From NCBI RefSeq assembly GCF_002001125.1, contig NZ_MUNV01000005.1, positions 62,001-126,000 of the forward strand: DNA of 64,000 nt. The letters run 5' to 3'. Source of the DNA: Rhodanobacter sp. B04 (GTDB lineage Bacteria; Pseudomonadota; Gammaproteobacteria; Xanthomonadales; Rhodanobacteraceae). Below the pieces are notes generated by a model. It ran no database searches and was not told the origin of the DNA. It was given only the letters and a program-made list of their open reading frames with translations. Each line of letters starts with the position of its first letter. Within the stretch, counting starts at the first letter, position 1. Of the stretch, positions 55,818 to 64,000 are shown piece after piece. The position numbers and the translations under genes were made by a program.

Positions 55818-55993
55818 GCGCATCCGGCGGATGGCCACGATCCGCCTGGAGGCCACGCAATGGGCAGATCAGGTCTACGCCATCGCAGACGAAAACCGCC
55901 AGGCGTGAACCACGCCACGCGCGACGGCACCCATCCAGCCGCGCTCACGGTCCACTCGTTCTTGTGGACCATGTCCCGCGACACCGGCGATCT

Positions 55994-57028
55994 TCATTGC
56001 ATGCGCTGCAGCCGCCAGATCGCGATGCCGAAGCCGAGCAACGCCAGCACCAGCCACGTGCACAGCATCAGCGCATCGCGACCCAGCCACAGCACACTGG
56101 CCACCGTGCCCACCGCCAGCGTTCCCAGCGCCAGCGCCAGCAGCACGTCGCGGCGATCGCGCTGCGTCACCAGCAACAGGAACGCGCCCAGCGCAGCCAG
56201 CAGCACGGCCAGCACTTGCTCGATCACCACGTACTGCGGCGGCACCGGCAGGTCGGGAAACACGTTGATCAGCGGCACGTTGCCGATCTCCACGTCATAA
56301 CCCTTGCCATCGGCCGCATCGACGGCAGGCACCAGCCGATCGCCGTCGACACGTGCGATGACGGTGACCTCCTGCAGCGGCACCGCTTCCCAGCTCACCC
56401 GCAGATCGCCCAGCCGCGGATCGCCCGGATGCGCGCTGGTCACCAGGTAGTCCTGATACGCGCTGAAACTGGCCGCCAGGTTCTCCGGCAAAAGCTTCGG
56501 GTCCGGCGTGACCTGCTCCGACCCGGGCAAGGCATGCAGCAGCGTCGGCGAAAACTTGAAACCGCCCAGCTGCACCAGCCCGGCATCGAACTGCTTGCCG
56601 CTCAACGGGAAGCTGGTGGGGTTGAGGTGCCCGGCGGGCTGCGCGAAATGGCTGGCGTCGAGCGGCCGGTCCACCCAGTCCAGTTCGTAGTGCACGATGT
56701 CGCCGATGCGGATCTCGCGCCACTGGAACATCTCCACGTGGCGCACCAGCACCGGCGTGCTCACCCGCTGGTTGAAATCGGGGTCGAGCGGCGCCTCCAC
56801 CACCTTGGGCGTGCCGACCAGCCGCACCATGCGGCCGTGCTGGCCGGCCTGCGGTCCCGCATCGCGATCGAGGCTGACCACTTCGCCGCCATGCCGTTCG
56901 ACCGCCGTGCGATAGCTGAGCTGGCTACGTGTCGTCATCGCCACCAGGCCGATGCCTGCAAGCACCAGCAGCGCGCCGACGATATTGCATGCCATGCCAC
57001 GCACGGACATCCTGCGGGTCAGTTTCAT
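55994..57028 (-). CDS. TMEM43-family membrane protein
   Basis: A 344-residue membrane protein: an N-terminal transmembrane segment (about 12-31), a large extracytoplasmic region with TMEM43-type blocks ([21 protein letters not shown] core [36 protein letters not shown] core [11 protein letters not shown]), and three closing transmembrane helices (about 253-340). The bacterial role is unknown. The ATG at 57028 overlaps the MBL gene end by four bases, so the two are one transcription unit. Confidence 0.85.
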   Translation of the reverse strand: MKLTRRMSVRGMACNIVGALLVLAGIGLVAMTTRSQLSYRTAVERHGGEVVSLDRDAGPQAGQHGRMVRLVGTPKVVEAPLDPDFNQRVSTPVLVRHVEMFQWREIRIGDIVHYELDWVDRPLDASHFAQPAGHLNPTSFPLSGKQFDAGLVQLGGFKFSPTLLHALPGSEQVTPDPKLLPENLAASFSAYQDYLVTSAHPGDPRLGDLRVSWEAVPLQEVTVIARVDGDRLVPAVDAADGKGYDVEIGNVPLINVFPDLPVPPQYVVIEQVLAVLLAALGAFLLLVTQRDRRDVLLALALGTLAVGTVASVLWLGRDALMLCTWLVLALLGFGIAIWRLQRMQ

Positions 57029-57897
57029 CGAACGGCTCCCGGCATGACGGGGGATGCCCCGCACAACTCGCGCTGTTCGTCGGCGGTGCCAAAGCGGCCG
57101 CGTTCGTCGCGCGTCACCCGCGCCAGCGCGCAGTCGTGATCGTGGGTGAAGAACAGCCGCACCTCGCGCGCCAGCTTGTCGTCCAGGAATGCACGCTTCT
57201 CGTCGATCAGTTTTTCCGGCCAGCGGTCATAGCCCATGGTGATCGGCAGATGCACCCAGTAGCGGCCGGGAATCAGATCGGCGCAGAACACCACGCCGGC
57301 GACCTCGGCCAGCATCAAACCCGGCGTATGGCCGTCCGAAAAACCGAAGCGCACGGTCTGACCCAGCGTCTGCGAATACTCGCCCTCGACCAGCTCCAGT
57401 CGCCCACTGTCCTGCAGCAGCTGCTGCAGCTCGGGAATGAACGAGGCTCGATCGCGCGGATGCGGCTTGTTCGCCCGCCGCCAGTGTTCGGCACCCACCA
57501 CGAAACGCGCGTTCGGGAACAACAGCCGTGCCGACTGGCCTTCCTCCCATGCCGCGAGCAAGCCACCGGCATGATCGAAATGCAGGTGCGAGAGCACCAC
57601 GACATCGATGTCCTCGTGGCTCAACCCTGCGGCAGCCAGCGAATCCAGCAGCACATGCTGCGACTCCACCACGCCGTAACGTTCACGCAGGGCCGGCTCG
57701 AAGAACGCACCGATGCCCGTCTCGAACAGCACATTTTTGCCATCAAGGCCCTTCGCCAGCAGGCAGCGGCAAGCCAGCGGAATGCGGTTCTGCTCATCCG
57801 GCGCAATCCAGCGCGACCACAGCGCCTTCGGCGCATTGCCGAACATCGCGCCGCCATCGAGCCGCTGCGAGTTGCCCAGAATCGAGAACAGTTCCAT
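57025..57897 (-). CDS. MBL-fold metallo-hydrolase
   Basis: A 290-residue metallo-beta-lactamase-fold protein. The dinuclear zinc motif HLHFDHAGG (about 104-112) is complete, with DGHTPG and late HDHD supplying further ligands. It resembles lactonase/glyoxalase II-like hydrolases. There is no signal peptide. It is coupled to the TMEM43 gene and lies 18 bases downstream of ggt on the same strand. Substrate unknown. Confidence 0.88.
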   Translation of the reverse strand: MELFSILGNSQRLDGGAMFGNAPKALWSRWIAPDEQNRIPLACRCLLAKGLDGKNVLFETGIGAFFEPALRERYGVVESQHVLLDSLAAAGLSHEDIDVVVLSHLHFDHAGGLLAAWEEGQSARLLFPNARFVVGAEHWRRANKPHPRDRASFIPELQQLLQDSGRLELVEGEYSQTLGQTVRFGFSDGHTPGLMLAEVAGVVFCADLIPGRYWVHLPITMGYDRWPEKLIDEKRAFLDDKLAREVRLFFTHDHDCALARVTRDERGRFGTADEQRELCGASPVMPGAVR

Positions 57898-57914
57898 GCG
57901 CCGACCTCAACTGA

Positions 57915-59639
57915 CTACTGCACCTTGCCCAGGCCGGATGGCCGGCGCGGATCGCTGGCTGCATCGAGCTGGTTGGTCTTGCGATCCCAGGTAACCACGT
58001 TCATGAAGCCCCACGACTCGCGCGGCTTCAATGTATAGCCCATCCGGGTCAGGGCGTCGCTGGTCGCCGCATCGAAGGTGGCTTCCTCGACATTGACCAC
58101 ATCCGGCATGTACTGGTGATGGAAGCGCTTGTGCGCGGCGATCTGCTGCGCGCTCTCGCCGTCGATGAAATGCAGGATGCCTTCCAGCACCTGGGTGATG
58201 ATGGTCGAGCCGCCGGGCGAGCCGATCACCGCGGTCCGCTCGGCGCCGATCACGATGCTCGGCGACATCGAGGACAGCATGCGCTTGCCCGGCTGCGGAG
58301 CGTTCGCCGTACTGCCGAGCAGGCCGTAGACGTTCGGCTTGTTCGGCACCAGTGCGAAATCGTCCATCTCGTCGTTGAGCAGCACGCCGGTGCCTTCGGC
58401 CACGAAGGTGGAGCCGAGGATGTAGTTCACCGTGGAGGTGATCGAGGCCATGTTGCCGTCGGCATCGATGATCGAGAAGTGGGTGGTGTGCATGCCCGGC
58501 TCCGATGCCTCGGCGCGCGGCAGCATCGACGAAGGCGTGGCCTGGTCCGGCAGGATGCCCTGGCGCAGGCCGTCGGCGTAGTACGGCGACAGCAGCATGT
58601 CCAGCGGCATCTTCACGAAATCCGGGTCGCCGAGGTAATCGTTATGGTCGCGGAACGCGCGGCGCATCGCCTCGACGATGGTGTGCACGCGATGCGCCTG
58701 GTCCATCTTCGACAGGTCGAAGCCGGACAGGATGTTGAGGATCTCGGCGATCGCCACGCCACCCGACGACGGCGGCGGCGCGGTGACGATGCGGTAACCG
58801 CGGTAGTTCACCACGATCGGCGCGCGCTCCTTCGCCCGATAGCCGGCCAGGTCGGCCAGCGTCCAGTTGCCGCCGGCGGCACGCACCGCGTTCACCAGCT
58901 TCTGTGCCGTCTCGCCGCGATAGAAACCGTCGTTGCCATGTGCCGCAATCAGCTCCAGGGTGCGCGCCTGATCGGGGTCGCGCCAGGTCGCGCCCTCGGC
59001 GGGCGGCTTGCCGCCCGGCAGATATTTGGCGGCCGAAGCCGGCCAGCGCTGCAGGTCCTGTTGCACCTCGGCGATCGTTCCGCGCAGGCGCGCATCCGGC
59101 TTGAAGCCGTTACGGGCTATCCGGATCGCGGGCGCCAGCGACTGCTGCAACGGCAGCCGGCCGTAGCGCGTGGCCAGCAGGACCAGGCCGGCCGGTTCGC
59201 CGGGAATGCCGGCCGAGAGCGGCCCCTTCAACGCGGCATCGCGGTTCGGGCTGCCGTCGGGATTGAGGTAATCCTTGCTGTTCACCGCCGCCGGGGCGGT
59301 CTCGCGCGCATCGATGAAAACATCGTGGCCATCGTTGGCCCGATGCAGCACGGCCATGAAACCGCCGCCGATACCGGAACTCTCCGGCTCCACCACCGAC
59401 AGCGTGGCGGCCACGGCGACCGCCGCATCGAACGCGTTGCCGCCCTTGGCCAGCACCTCGAGGCCCGCATCGGTGGCGAGGTAATTCGCACTGGCGATCG
59501 CCGCATGGCCGGGGCGCTGCTGCAGCTGCACGGAAGGCGTCGGCGCAGTTTTCCTCGGCACGCCATCGGCCGCAAACGCCGCACTGCCAACCAGCAGCAG
59601 GCTCAGGGCCAGCACTCGCCCATGCAGGGAAACGCTCAT
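57915..59639 (-). CDS. ggt: Gamma-glutamyltranspeptidase
   Basis: A 574-residue periplasmic N-terminal nucleophile hydrolase precursor. Signal peptide ends near FAA-DG (about 24). Autocleavage should occur before Thr385 in MHTTHFSIID, releasing the small subunit. The substrate-binding GSPGGSTIIT and an early ESSGIGGGFM block are intact. It cleaves gamma-glutamyl bonds of glutathione in the periplasm. The start overlaps the ferredoxin stop as ATGA, an unusual coupling of a secreted enzyme to a ferredoxin. Confidence 0.95.
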   Translation of the reverse strand: MSVSLHGRVLALSLLLVGSAAFAADGVPRKTAPTPSVQLQQRPGHAAIASANYLATDAGLEVLAKGGNAFDAAVAVAATLSVVEPESSGIGGGFMAVLHRANDGHDVFIDARETAPAAVNSKDYLNPDGSPNRDAALKGPLSAGIPGEPAGLVLLATRYGRLPLQQSLAPAIRIARNGFKPDARLRGTIAEVQQDLQRWPASAAKYLPGGKPPAEGATWRDPDQARTLELIAAHGNDGFYRGETAQKLVNAVRAAGGNWTLADLAGYRAKERAPIVVNYRGYRIVTAPPPSSGGVAIAEILNILSGFDLSKMDQAHRVHTIVEAMRRAFRDHNDYLGDPDFVKMPLDMLLSPYYADGLRQGILPDQATPSSMLPRAEASEPGMHTTHFSIIDADGNMASITSTVNYILGSTFVAEGTGVLLNDEMDDFALVPNKPNVYGLLGSTANAPQPGKRMLSSMSPSIVIGAERTAVIGSPGGSTIITQVLEGILHFIDGESAQQIAAHKRFHHQYMPDVVNVEEATFDAATSDALTRMGYTLKPRESWGFMNVVTWDRKTNQLDAASDPRRPSGLGKVQ

Positions 59640-59896
59640 GCCGCAGACTCCTTGGCCATCAGGTGGCGGTACTTGAGATCGAGCTGCTCGTGCGACTCGA
59701 CATGCGCGGGGTCGACGATGATGCACTCGACCGGGCACACCTCGATGCATTGCGGTTCGTCATGGTGGCCGATGCACTCGGTGCACAGCGCCGGGTCGAT
59801 CACGTAGAACTCTTCGCCCAGCGAGATCGCCTTGTTCGGGCAAACCGGTTCGCAGACATCGCAATTGACGCAGGTGTCGAGGATTTTCAGGGACAT
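59636..59896 (-). CDS. YfhL-type 2[4Fe-4S] ferredoxin
   Basis: An 86-residue ferredoxin. The first cluster motif is CVNCDVCEPVCPNKAI and the second CTECIGHHDEPQCIEVCPVECI core CTECIG and CIEVCPVEC; the eight-residue insertion between the second-cluster Cys residues is the Allochromatium/YfhL type. It transfers electrons at low potential in the cytosol. It begins at 59896 (MSLKILDTC). It leads the transcript into ggt. A frequent neighbour of coaD in Proteobacteria, as here. Confidence 0.94.
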   Translation of the reverse strand: MSLKILDTCVNCDVCEPVCPNKAISLGEEFYVIDPALCTECIGHHDEPQCIEVCPVECIIVDPAHVESHEQLDLKYRHLMAKESAA

Positions 59897-59951
59897 GGCA
59901 GTCGATACTACATGCCGGGCATGCAGAGCCCGTGACAGGGGGACGGGGGCA

Positions 59952-60041
59952 CATCCCGAAACGACGGTTTCGCGGGGATGCGCCCTCACCCTGCCTCTCC
60001 CCGGCGGGGAGAGGGGAAGTGTGGCCGCGCCAGGCGCGGCC
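59952..60041. repeat. Intergenic hairpin cluster
   Basis: Three adjacent stem-loops lie between the ferredoxin start and the lipoprotein end. They are CATCCCGAAAC with its partner at 59967-59980 (11 pairs, three-base bulge), CCTCTCCCC-ggc-GGGGAGAGG at 59994-60014, and GGCCGCGC-cag-GCGCGGCC at 60023-60041. The middle one belongs with 21147-21169. Some may end the lipoprotein transcript, but U-tracts are weak. Confidence 0.55.
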
Positions 60042-60049
60042 GGTACTTT

Positions 60050-61124
<1,075 letters not shown>

Positions 61125-61706
61125 CTAGCTTAACGGAACCGGGCGCCGATAGAGCGCAAAACGCACCTCGCCGGCCTGCCCCTCGCGATGCAGCTGCCAG
61201 TTCGACGGCAACGCCGGAGCACTGGCCCGCGGCGACTCCACGTAGATCCATGCCGGCAGGGCCAGCCAGCCGCCCGCCTCCAGCTGCTGCGCCAGCGTCG
61301 CCCACAAGTCCAGCGCGAACGGCGGGTCGAGAAACACCAGATCCGCCGGCTGCGCCGCGCCCTGCAGGAAGGTCCCCGCCGCGGCGACCGCCACCTGGCC
61401 GCCCGCGGCCTTCAGCCGGCCGAGGTTGTCGCGCAGGGCGCGCGCCGCCTGCGCATCGCGTTCGACAAACTGCACGCCGGCCGCACCGCGCGACAACGCC
61501 TCGATGCCCAGCGCTCCGGTGCCGGCGCACAGGTCCAGGCAACGTGCACCGCCGATCACCGGCGCCAGCCAGTTGAACAACGTCTCGCGCACGCGCTCGG
61601 CGGTAGGTCGCAGGCCCGGCAGATCCGGCACGTCGAGCCGTGAATTGCGCAGGTTGCCGCCGATGATGCGGATCCGCCCCGGCGCGGCACGGTGGCCCCC
61701 GCTCAA
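61125..61706 (-). CDS. rsmD: 16S rRNA (guanine966-N2)-methyltransferase
   Basis: A 193-residue SAM-dependent methyltransferase. It has the IIGGNLRNSRLDVPD start, RPTAERVRETLFNWL, SAM-binding LDLCAGTGALGIEALSRGA (core DLCAGTGALGIEALS) and the catalytic FLDPPF. It methylates G966 of 16S rRNA. It sits upstream of coaD and is divergent from ftsY, the standard gammaproteobacterial arrangement. Confidence 0.95.
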   Translation of the reverse strand: MSGGHRAAPGRIRIIGGNLRNSRLDVPDLPGLRPTAERVRETLFNWLAPVIGGARCLDLCAGTGALGIEALSRGAAGVQFVERDAQAARALRDNLGRLKAAGGQVAVAAAGTFLQGAAQPADLVFLDPPFALDLWATLAQQLEAGGWLALPAWIYVESPRASAPALPSNWQLHREGQAGEVRFALYRRPVPLS

Positions 61707-61780
61707 GACGGCCAGCCCTCAGCGGCCAGTTTGGATGGGAGTGTTAGCATGCCGCCCATTGTCTTTGAATCACGCCTGCA

Positions 61781-62899
61781 ATGCTCAAGTTCTGGAAGAA
61801 GAAGCCTGCCGAGACGGCCCCGCCGCAACCTGCCGCCACAACGGCGGACGATGTGGCTGCACCCGCGATTTCCGAGACGGTTACGGCGCCCCCGATCGAG
61901 CACGGCCAATCCGCCGCAGCGGCCACGGCACCGACCATCGCAGCCACAGCACCCGAGCCTGCAGCGCCGGCCAAGCGCGGCTGGCGCGAGCGGCTGTCCG
62001 GCAATGCCTTCGCGCGCGGCCTCAGCTCGCTGTTCGTGCGCCATCCGAAGCTCGACGACGACCTGCTCGACGAGCTGGAAACCACCCTGATCACCGCCGA
62101 TGTCGGCATCGAGGCCAGTACCGATCTGGTCGAAAGCCTGCGCAAGCGCATGCACAAGCGCGAGTTCGCCGATGCGCCGGCCTTGCTGGCCGCGCTGCGC
62201 GAGGCGCTGGTCGCCCTGCTCAAGCCGGTCGAGCGACCGCTGGACGTGCGCGGCAGGCATCCCTTCGTGGTGCTCACCGTCGGCATCAATGGCGCCGGCA
62301 AGACCACCACCATCGGCAAGCTGGCCCGCCGGTGGCGCGACGAGCGGCATGCCGTGATGCTGGCCGCCGGCGACACCTTCCGCGCCGCCGCCGTCGAGCA
62401 GCTGAAGACCTGGGGCGAACGCAACCAGGTGCCGGTGATCTCGCAGGGCCAGGACGCCGATGCCGCCAGCGTGATCTTCGACGCGCTGCAGGCGGCGCGC
62501 TCGCGCGGCACCGACGTGCTGATCGCCGATACCGCCGGCCGCCTGCACACCCAGGGCGGCCTGATGGACGAACTGGGCAAGATCGCCCGCGTACTGAAGA
62601 AGCTCGACGCCGACGCGCCCCATGAAGTGCTGATGGTGATCGACGGCACCACCGGCCAGAACGCGGTGAACCAGGTGCGCCAGTTCCGCCAGATCGTCGG
62701 CGTCACCGGCCTGGTCGTGACCAAGCTCGACGGCACCGCCAAGGGCGGCGTGGTGTTTGCGCTGGCGCGCGAGTTCGGCCTGCCGATCCGCTTCGTCGGC
62801 CTCGGCGAAACCGCCACCGACCTGCGCGTGTTCGAGGCCGAAGCCTTCGTCGACGGCCTGCTGCCGGCCAGCCTTGGCGACGGGCAAGGCCATGACTGA
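61781..62899 (+). CDS. ftsY: Signal recognition particle receptor FtsY
   Basis: A 372-residue SRP receptor GTPase. A short Pro/Ala/Glu-rich A domain (about 1-60) is followed by the N helical bundle (about 65-150) and G domain. GTPase motifs are GINGAGKTTTIGKLA (P-loop), DTFRAAA, DTAGRL, TKLDGTAKGG and FVGLGE. It docks SRP-ribosome complexes at the Sec translocon. The end ASLGDGQGHD is slightly extended. It diverges from rsmD. Confidence 0.96.
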   Translation: MLKFWKKKPAETAPPQPAATTADDVAAPAISETVTAPPIEHGQSAAAATAPTIAATAPEPAAPAKRGWRERLSGNAFARGLSSLFVRHPKLDDDLLDELETTLITADVGIEASTDLVESLRKRMHKREFADAPALLAALREALVALLKPVERPLDVRGRHPFVVLTVGINGAGKTTTIGKLARRWRDERHAVMLAAGDTFRAAAVEQLKTWGERNQVPVISQGQDADAASVIFDALQAARSRGTDVLIADTAGRLHTQGGLMDELGKIARVLKKLDADAPHEVLMVIDGTTGQNAVNQVRQFRQIVGVTGLVVTKLDGTAKGGVVFALAREFGLPIRFVGLGETATDLRVFEAEAFVDGLLPASLGDGQGHD

Positions 62900-62916
62900 A
62901 GCGCGGGGCTGAGCCG

Positions 62917-63981
62917 GTGTCGCGGCGACTGCGGCTGATCCTGCTGCTGCTCGGCAGCCTGTTGCTGGTGACCGGGCTTGTCGCGGTCACGGCCGTCTAC
63001 CTGCTGCTGCAGCCGGATCGCTTCACCGCCATGCTGCAGTCCCAGGTGCGCGACGCCGGGTTGGAACTGAGCCTGGCCAGCCCGGCCAGCCCCACCCTGT
63101 TCCCACGCCCGGCGCTGGAGCTTTCCGGTATCACGCTCAACGCCCGGGGCGCCAATGCGCCGATCCTGCTCGCTTCGCGCGGCCGGCTGGCGCTGCCCTG
63201 GCAAACCGTGTTCGGCGGCGCGCCGGTGATCACCCGGCTGGAGATCGATTCGCCGCGCGTCGATCTGGATGCCCTGCAGGACTGGCTGACCGCCCTGCCC
63301 GCGCAGCCGGCCGGAACCCCGCCGAACATCCCGCGCATCGACACCGGCATCAGCATCAGCCGCGGCAGTGTGGTGAGCGGCGAGCGGCTGCTGCTCGGCA
63401 ATGTCGCACTCGAAGCCGGCAGCCTCATCTCGGGCCAGCCGTTCCCGGTCAGCGTGTCGGCAACCACCGCCGCCAATACGCCGCTGCAACTGCGCCTGTC
63501 CGCCACACCGCGAATCCAGGGCAATACCCTGGAGCTGGACAACATCGAACTGCATCTGTCGCAAGGCAGCGCGATGACCCTCGCCTTGAACGGCAGCGCG
63601 CACTGGCATGGCGCCGCGGACGCCTCCGCCAGCCTCGCCGGCAAGCTCGACCATGCCGACGCCGGGCAATACGACATCTCGCTGAAGCTGACCCCGGCCG
63701 ACCAGGACAATCCGCTGCTGCTCGCGCTGAAACTGGACGGCCCCGACAACCACGCCGACATGCGCCTGCCGCCGCTGGAACTGGCGCACTGGTGGAGCCA
63801 GCTCGGCGACGAACAAGGGCCGCAGCTGACCGTGCCGCCGGGCAGCGGCCATGCGGAAATCTCCAGACTCGAAACCGATGGCATCCGCATCGAGGGCCTG
63901 ACCCTGCAGGCCGGCGACGACGTGCCCGCCTCCGCCAGCAGCACCGCAGCAGCCCGACCGGCAGCCAGCAAGAAACCATGA
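62917..63981 (+). CDS. AsmA-family protein
   Basis: A 354-residue protein with an N-terminal transmembrane helix (about 5-30, LRLILLLLGSLLLVTGLVAV core) and a beta-rich periplasmic body: PRPALELSGITLNARG, TRLEIDSPRVDLDAL and LRLSATPRIQGNTLELDNIEL (core LELDNIEL). This fits the AsmA/TamB-like repeating-beta-groove superfamily involved in lipid transport across the envelope. It starts with GTG 17 bases after ftsY and ends by overlapping the next gene. Confidence 0.84.
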   Translation: MSRRLRLILLLLGSLLLVTGLVAVTAVYLLLQPDRFTAMLQSQVRDAGLELSLASPASPTLFPRPALELSGITLNARGANAPILLASRGRLALPWQTVFGGAPVITRLEIDSPRVDLDALQDWLTALPAQPAGTPPNIPRIDTGISISRGSVVSGERLLLGNVALEAGSLISGQPFPVSVSATTAANTPLQLRLSATPRIQGNTLELDNIELHLSQGSAMTLALNGSAHWHGAADASASLAGKLDHADAGQYDISLKLTPADQDNPLLLALKLDGPDNHADMRLPPLELAHWWSQLGDEQGPQLTVPPGSGHAEISRLETDGIRIEGLTLQAGDDVPASASSTAAARPAASKKP

Positions 63982-64000
63982 CCGCCACCGTGAGCAAACG
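63978..64000 (+). CDS. Start of an unidentified gene (mutY is a guess)
   Basis: Only seven codons (MTATVSK) are visible before the window ends. The ATG overlaps the AsmA-family stop as ATGA, indicating translational coupling. In related gammaproteobacteria an AsmA gene is often followed by the adenine glycosylase mutY, but the visible residues do not test this. Confidence 0.4.

Overview
The window is high-GC, densely packed bacterial chromosome. Protein families and layout point to a gammaproteobacterium of the Xanthomonadales/Lysobacterales, most likely Rhodanobacteraceae (Rhodanobacter/Dyella-like). The indicators are a sigma factor-DUF3619-DUF3106 triad, a TPP-riboswitch TonB receptor plus PnuT locus, a split NAD(P) transhydrogenase, PhaB, a YfhL-type ferredoxin beside coaD and rsmD, and short intergenic hairpin repeats. 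The assignment rests on family recognition, not on a database search. No tRNA, rRNA, CRISPR array, transposase, integrase or phage gene was seen; this is core plus metabolic accessory DNA.

Layout. 1-5.6 kb: the mutS 3' end, a PLP trans-sulfuration enzyme divergent from an Lrp regulator, a lipoprotein hydrolase, and a catalase preceded by a good OxyR-type site. 5.6-9.5 kb: two paralogous response regulators flanking hslR, an AEC permease, and an APH-fold kinase. 9.5-12.5 kb: TPP riboswitch, TonB receptor and pnuT, a thiamine scavenging unit. 13.3-19.7 kb: M19 dipeptidase, secreted phospholipase C-type phosphoesterase, diheme peroxidase and a TPR-like membrane protein. 19.7-24.1 kb: a repeat-rich strip, a PEP-mutase-family enzyme, htpG and htpX.

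24.2-36.9 kb: gluQRS, phaB, tcdA, redox and hydrolase genes, tandem cold-shock genes with matching leaders, an AlkZ-type glycosylase, slyD, PBP4 and glutathione peroxidase. 36.9-41 kb: metN-metI-metQ for methionine import, with a decayed copy of the metQ 5' end between metI and metQ, then pncB behind a candidate attenuator. 41.2-48.4 kb: a cytochrome c, an AidB-like acyl-CoA dehydrogenase, a one-domain asparaginase, an M4 protease with two PPC domains, and sufT.

48.4-53.1 kb: transhydrogenase genes pntAa and pntAb-pntB on the minus strand, interrupted by a plus-strand cassette of sigma factor, DUF3619 and DUF3106. 53.2-64 kb: cytidine deaminase, nitroreductase, 5'-3' exonuclease, Nudix hydrolase, TMEM43-like and MBL proteins, ggt overlapping a ferredoxin gene, a lipoprotein, coaD, rsmD, ftsY and an AsmA-like gene.

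No defence island or large unknown cluster is visible. The most promising unexplained items are the structured region in front of pncB, the shared cold-shock leader element, the APH kinase beside the thiamine locus, the cassette splitting pnt, and the metQ signal-peptide remnant.
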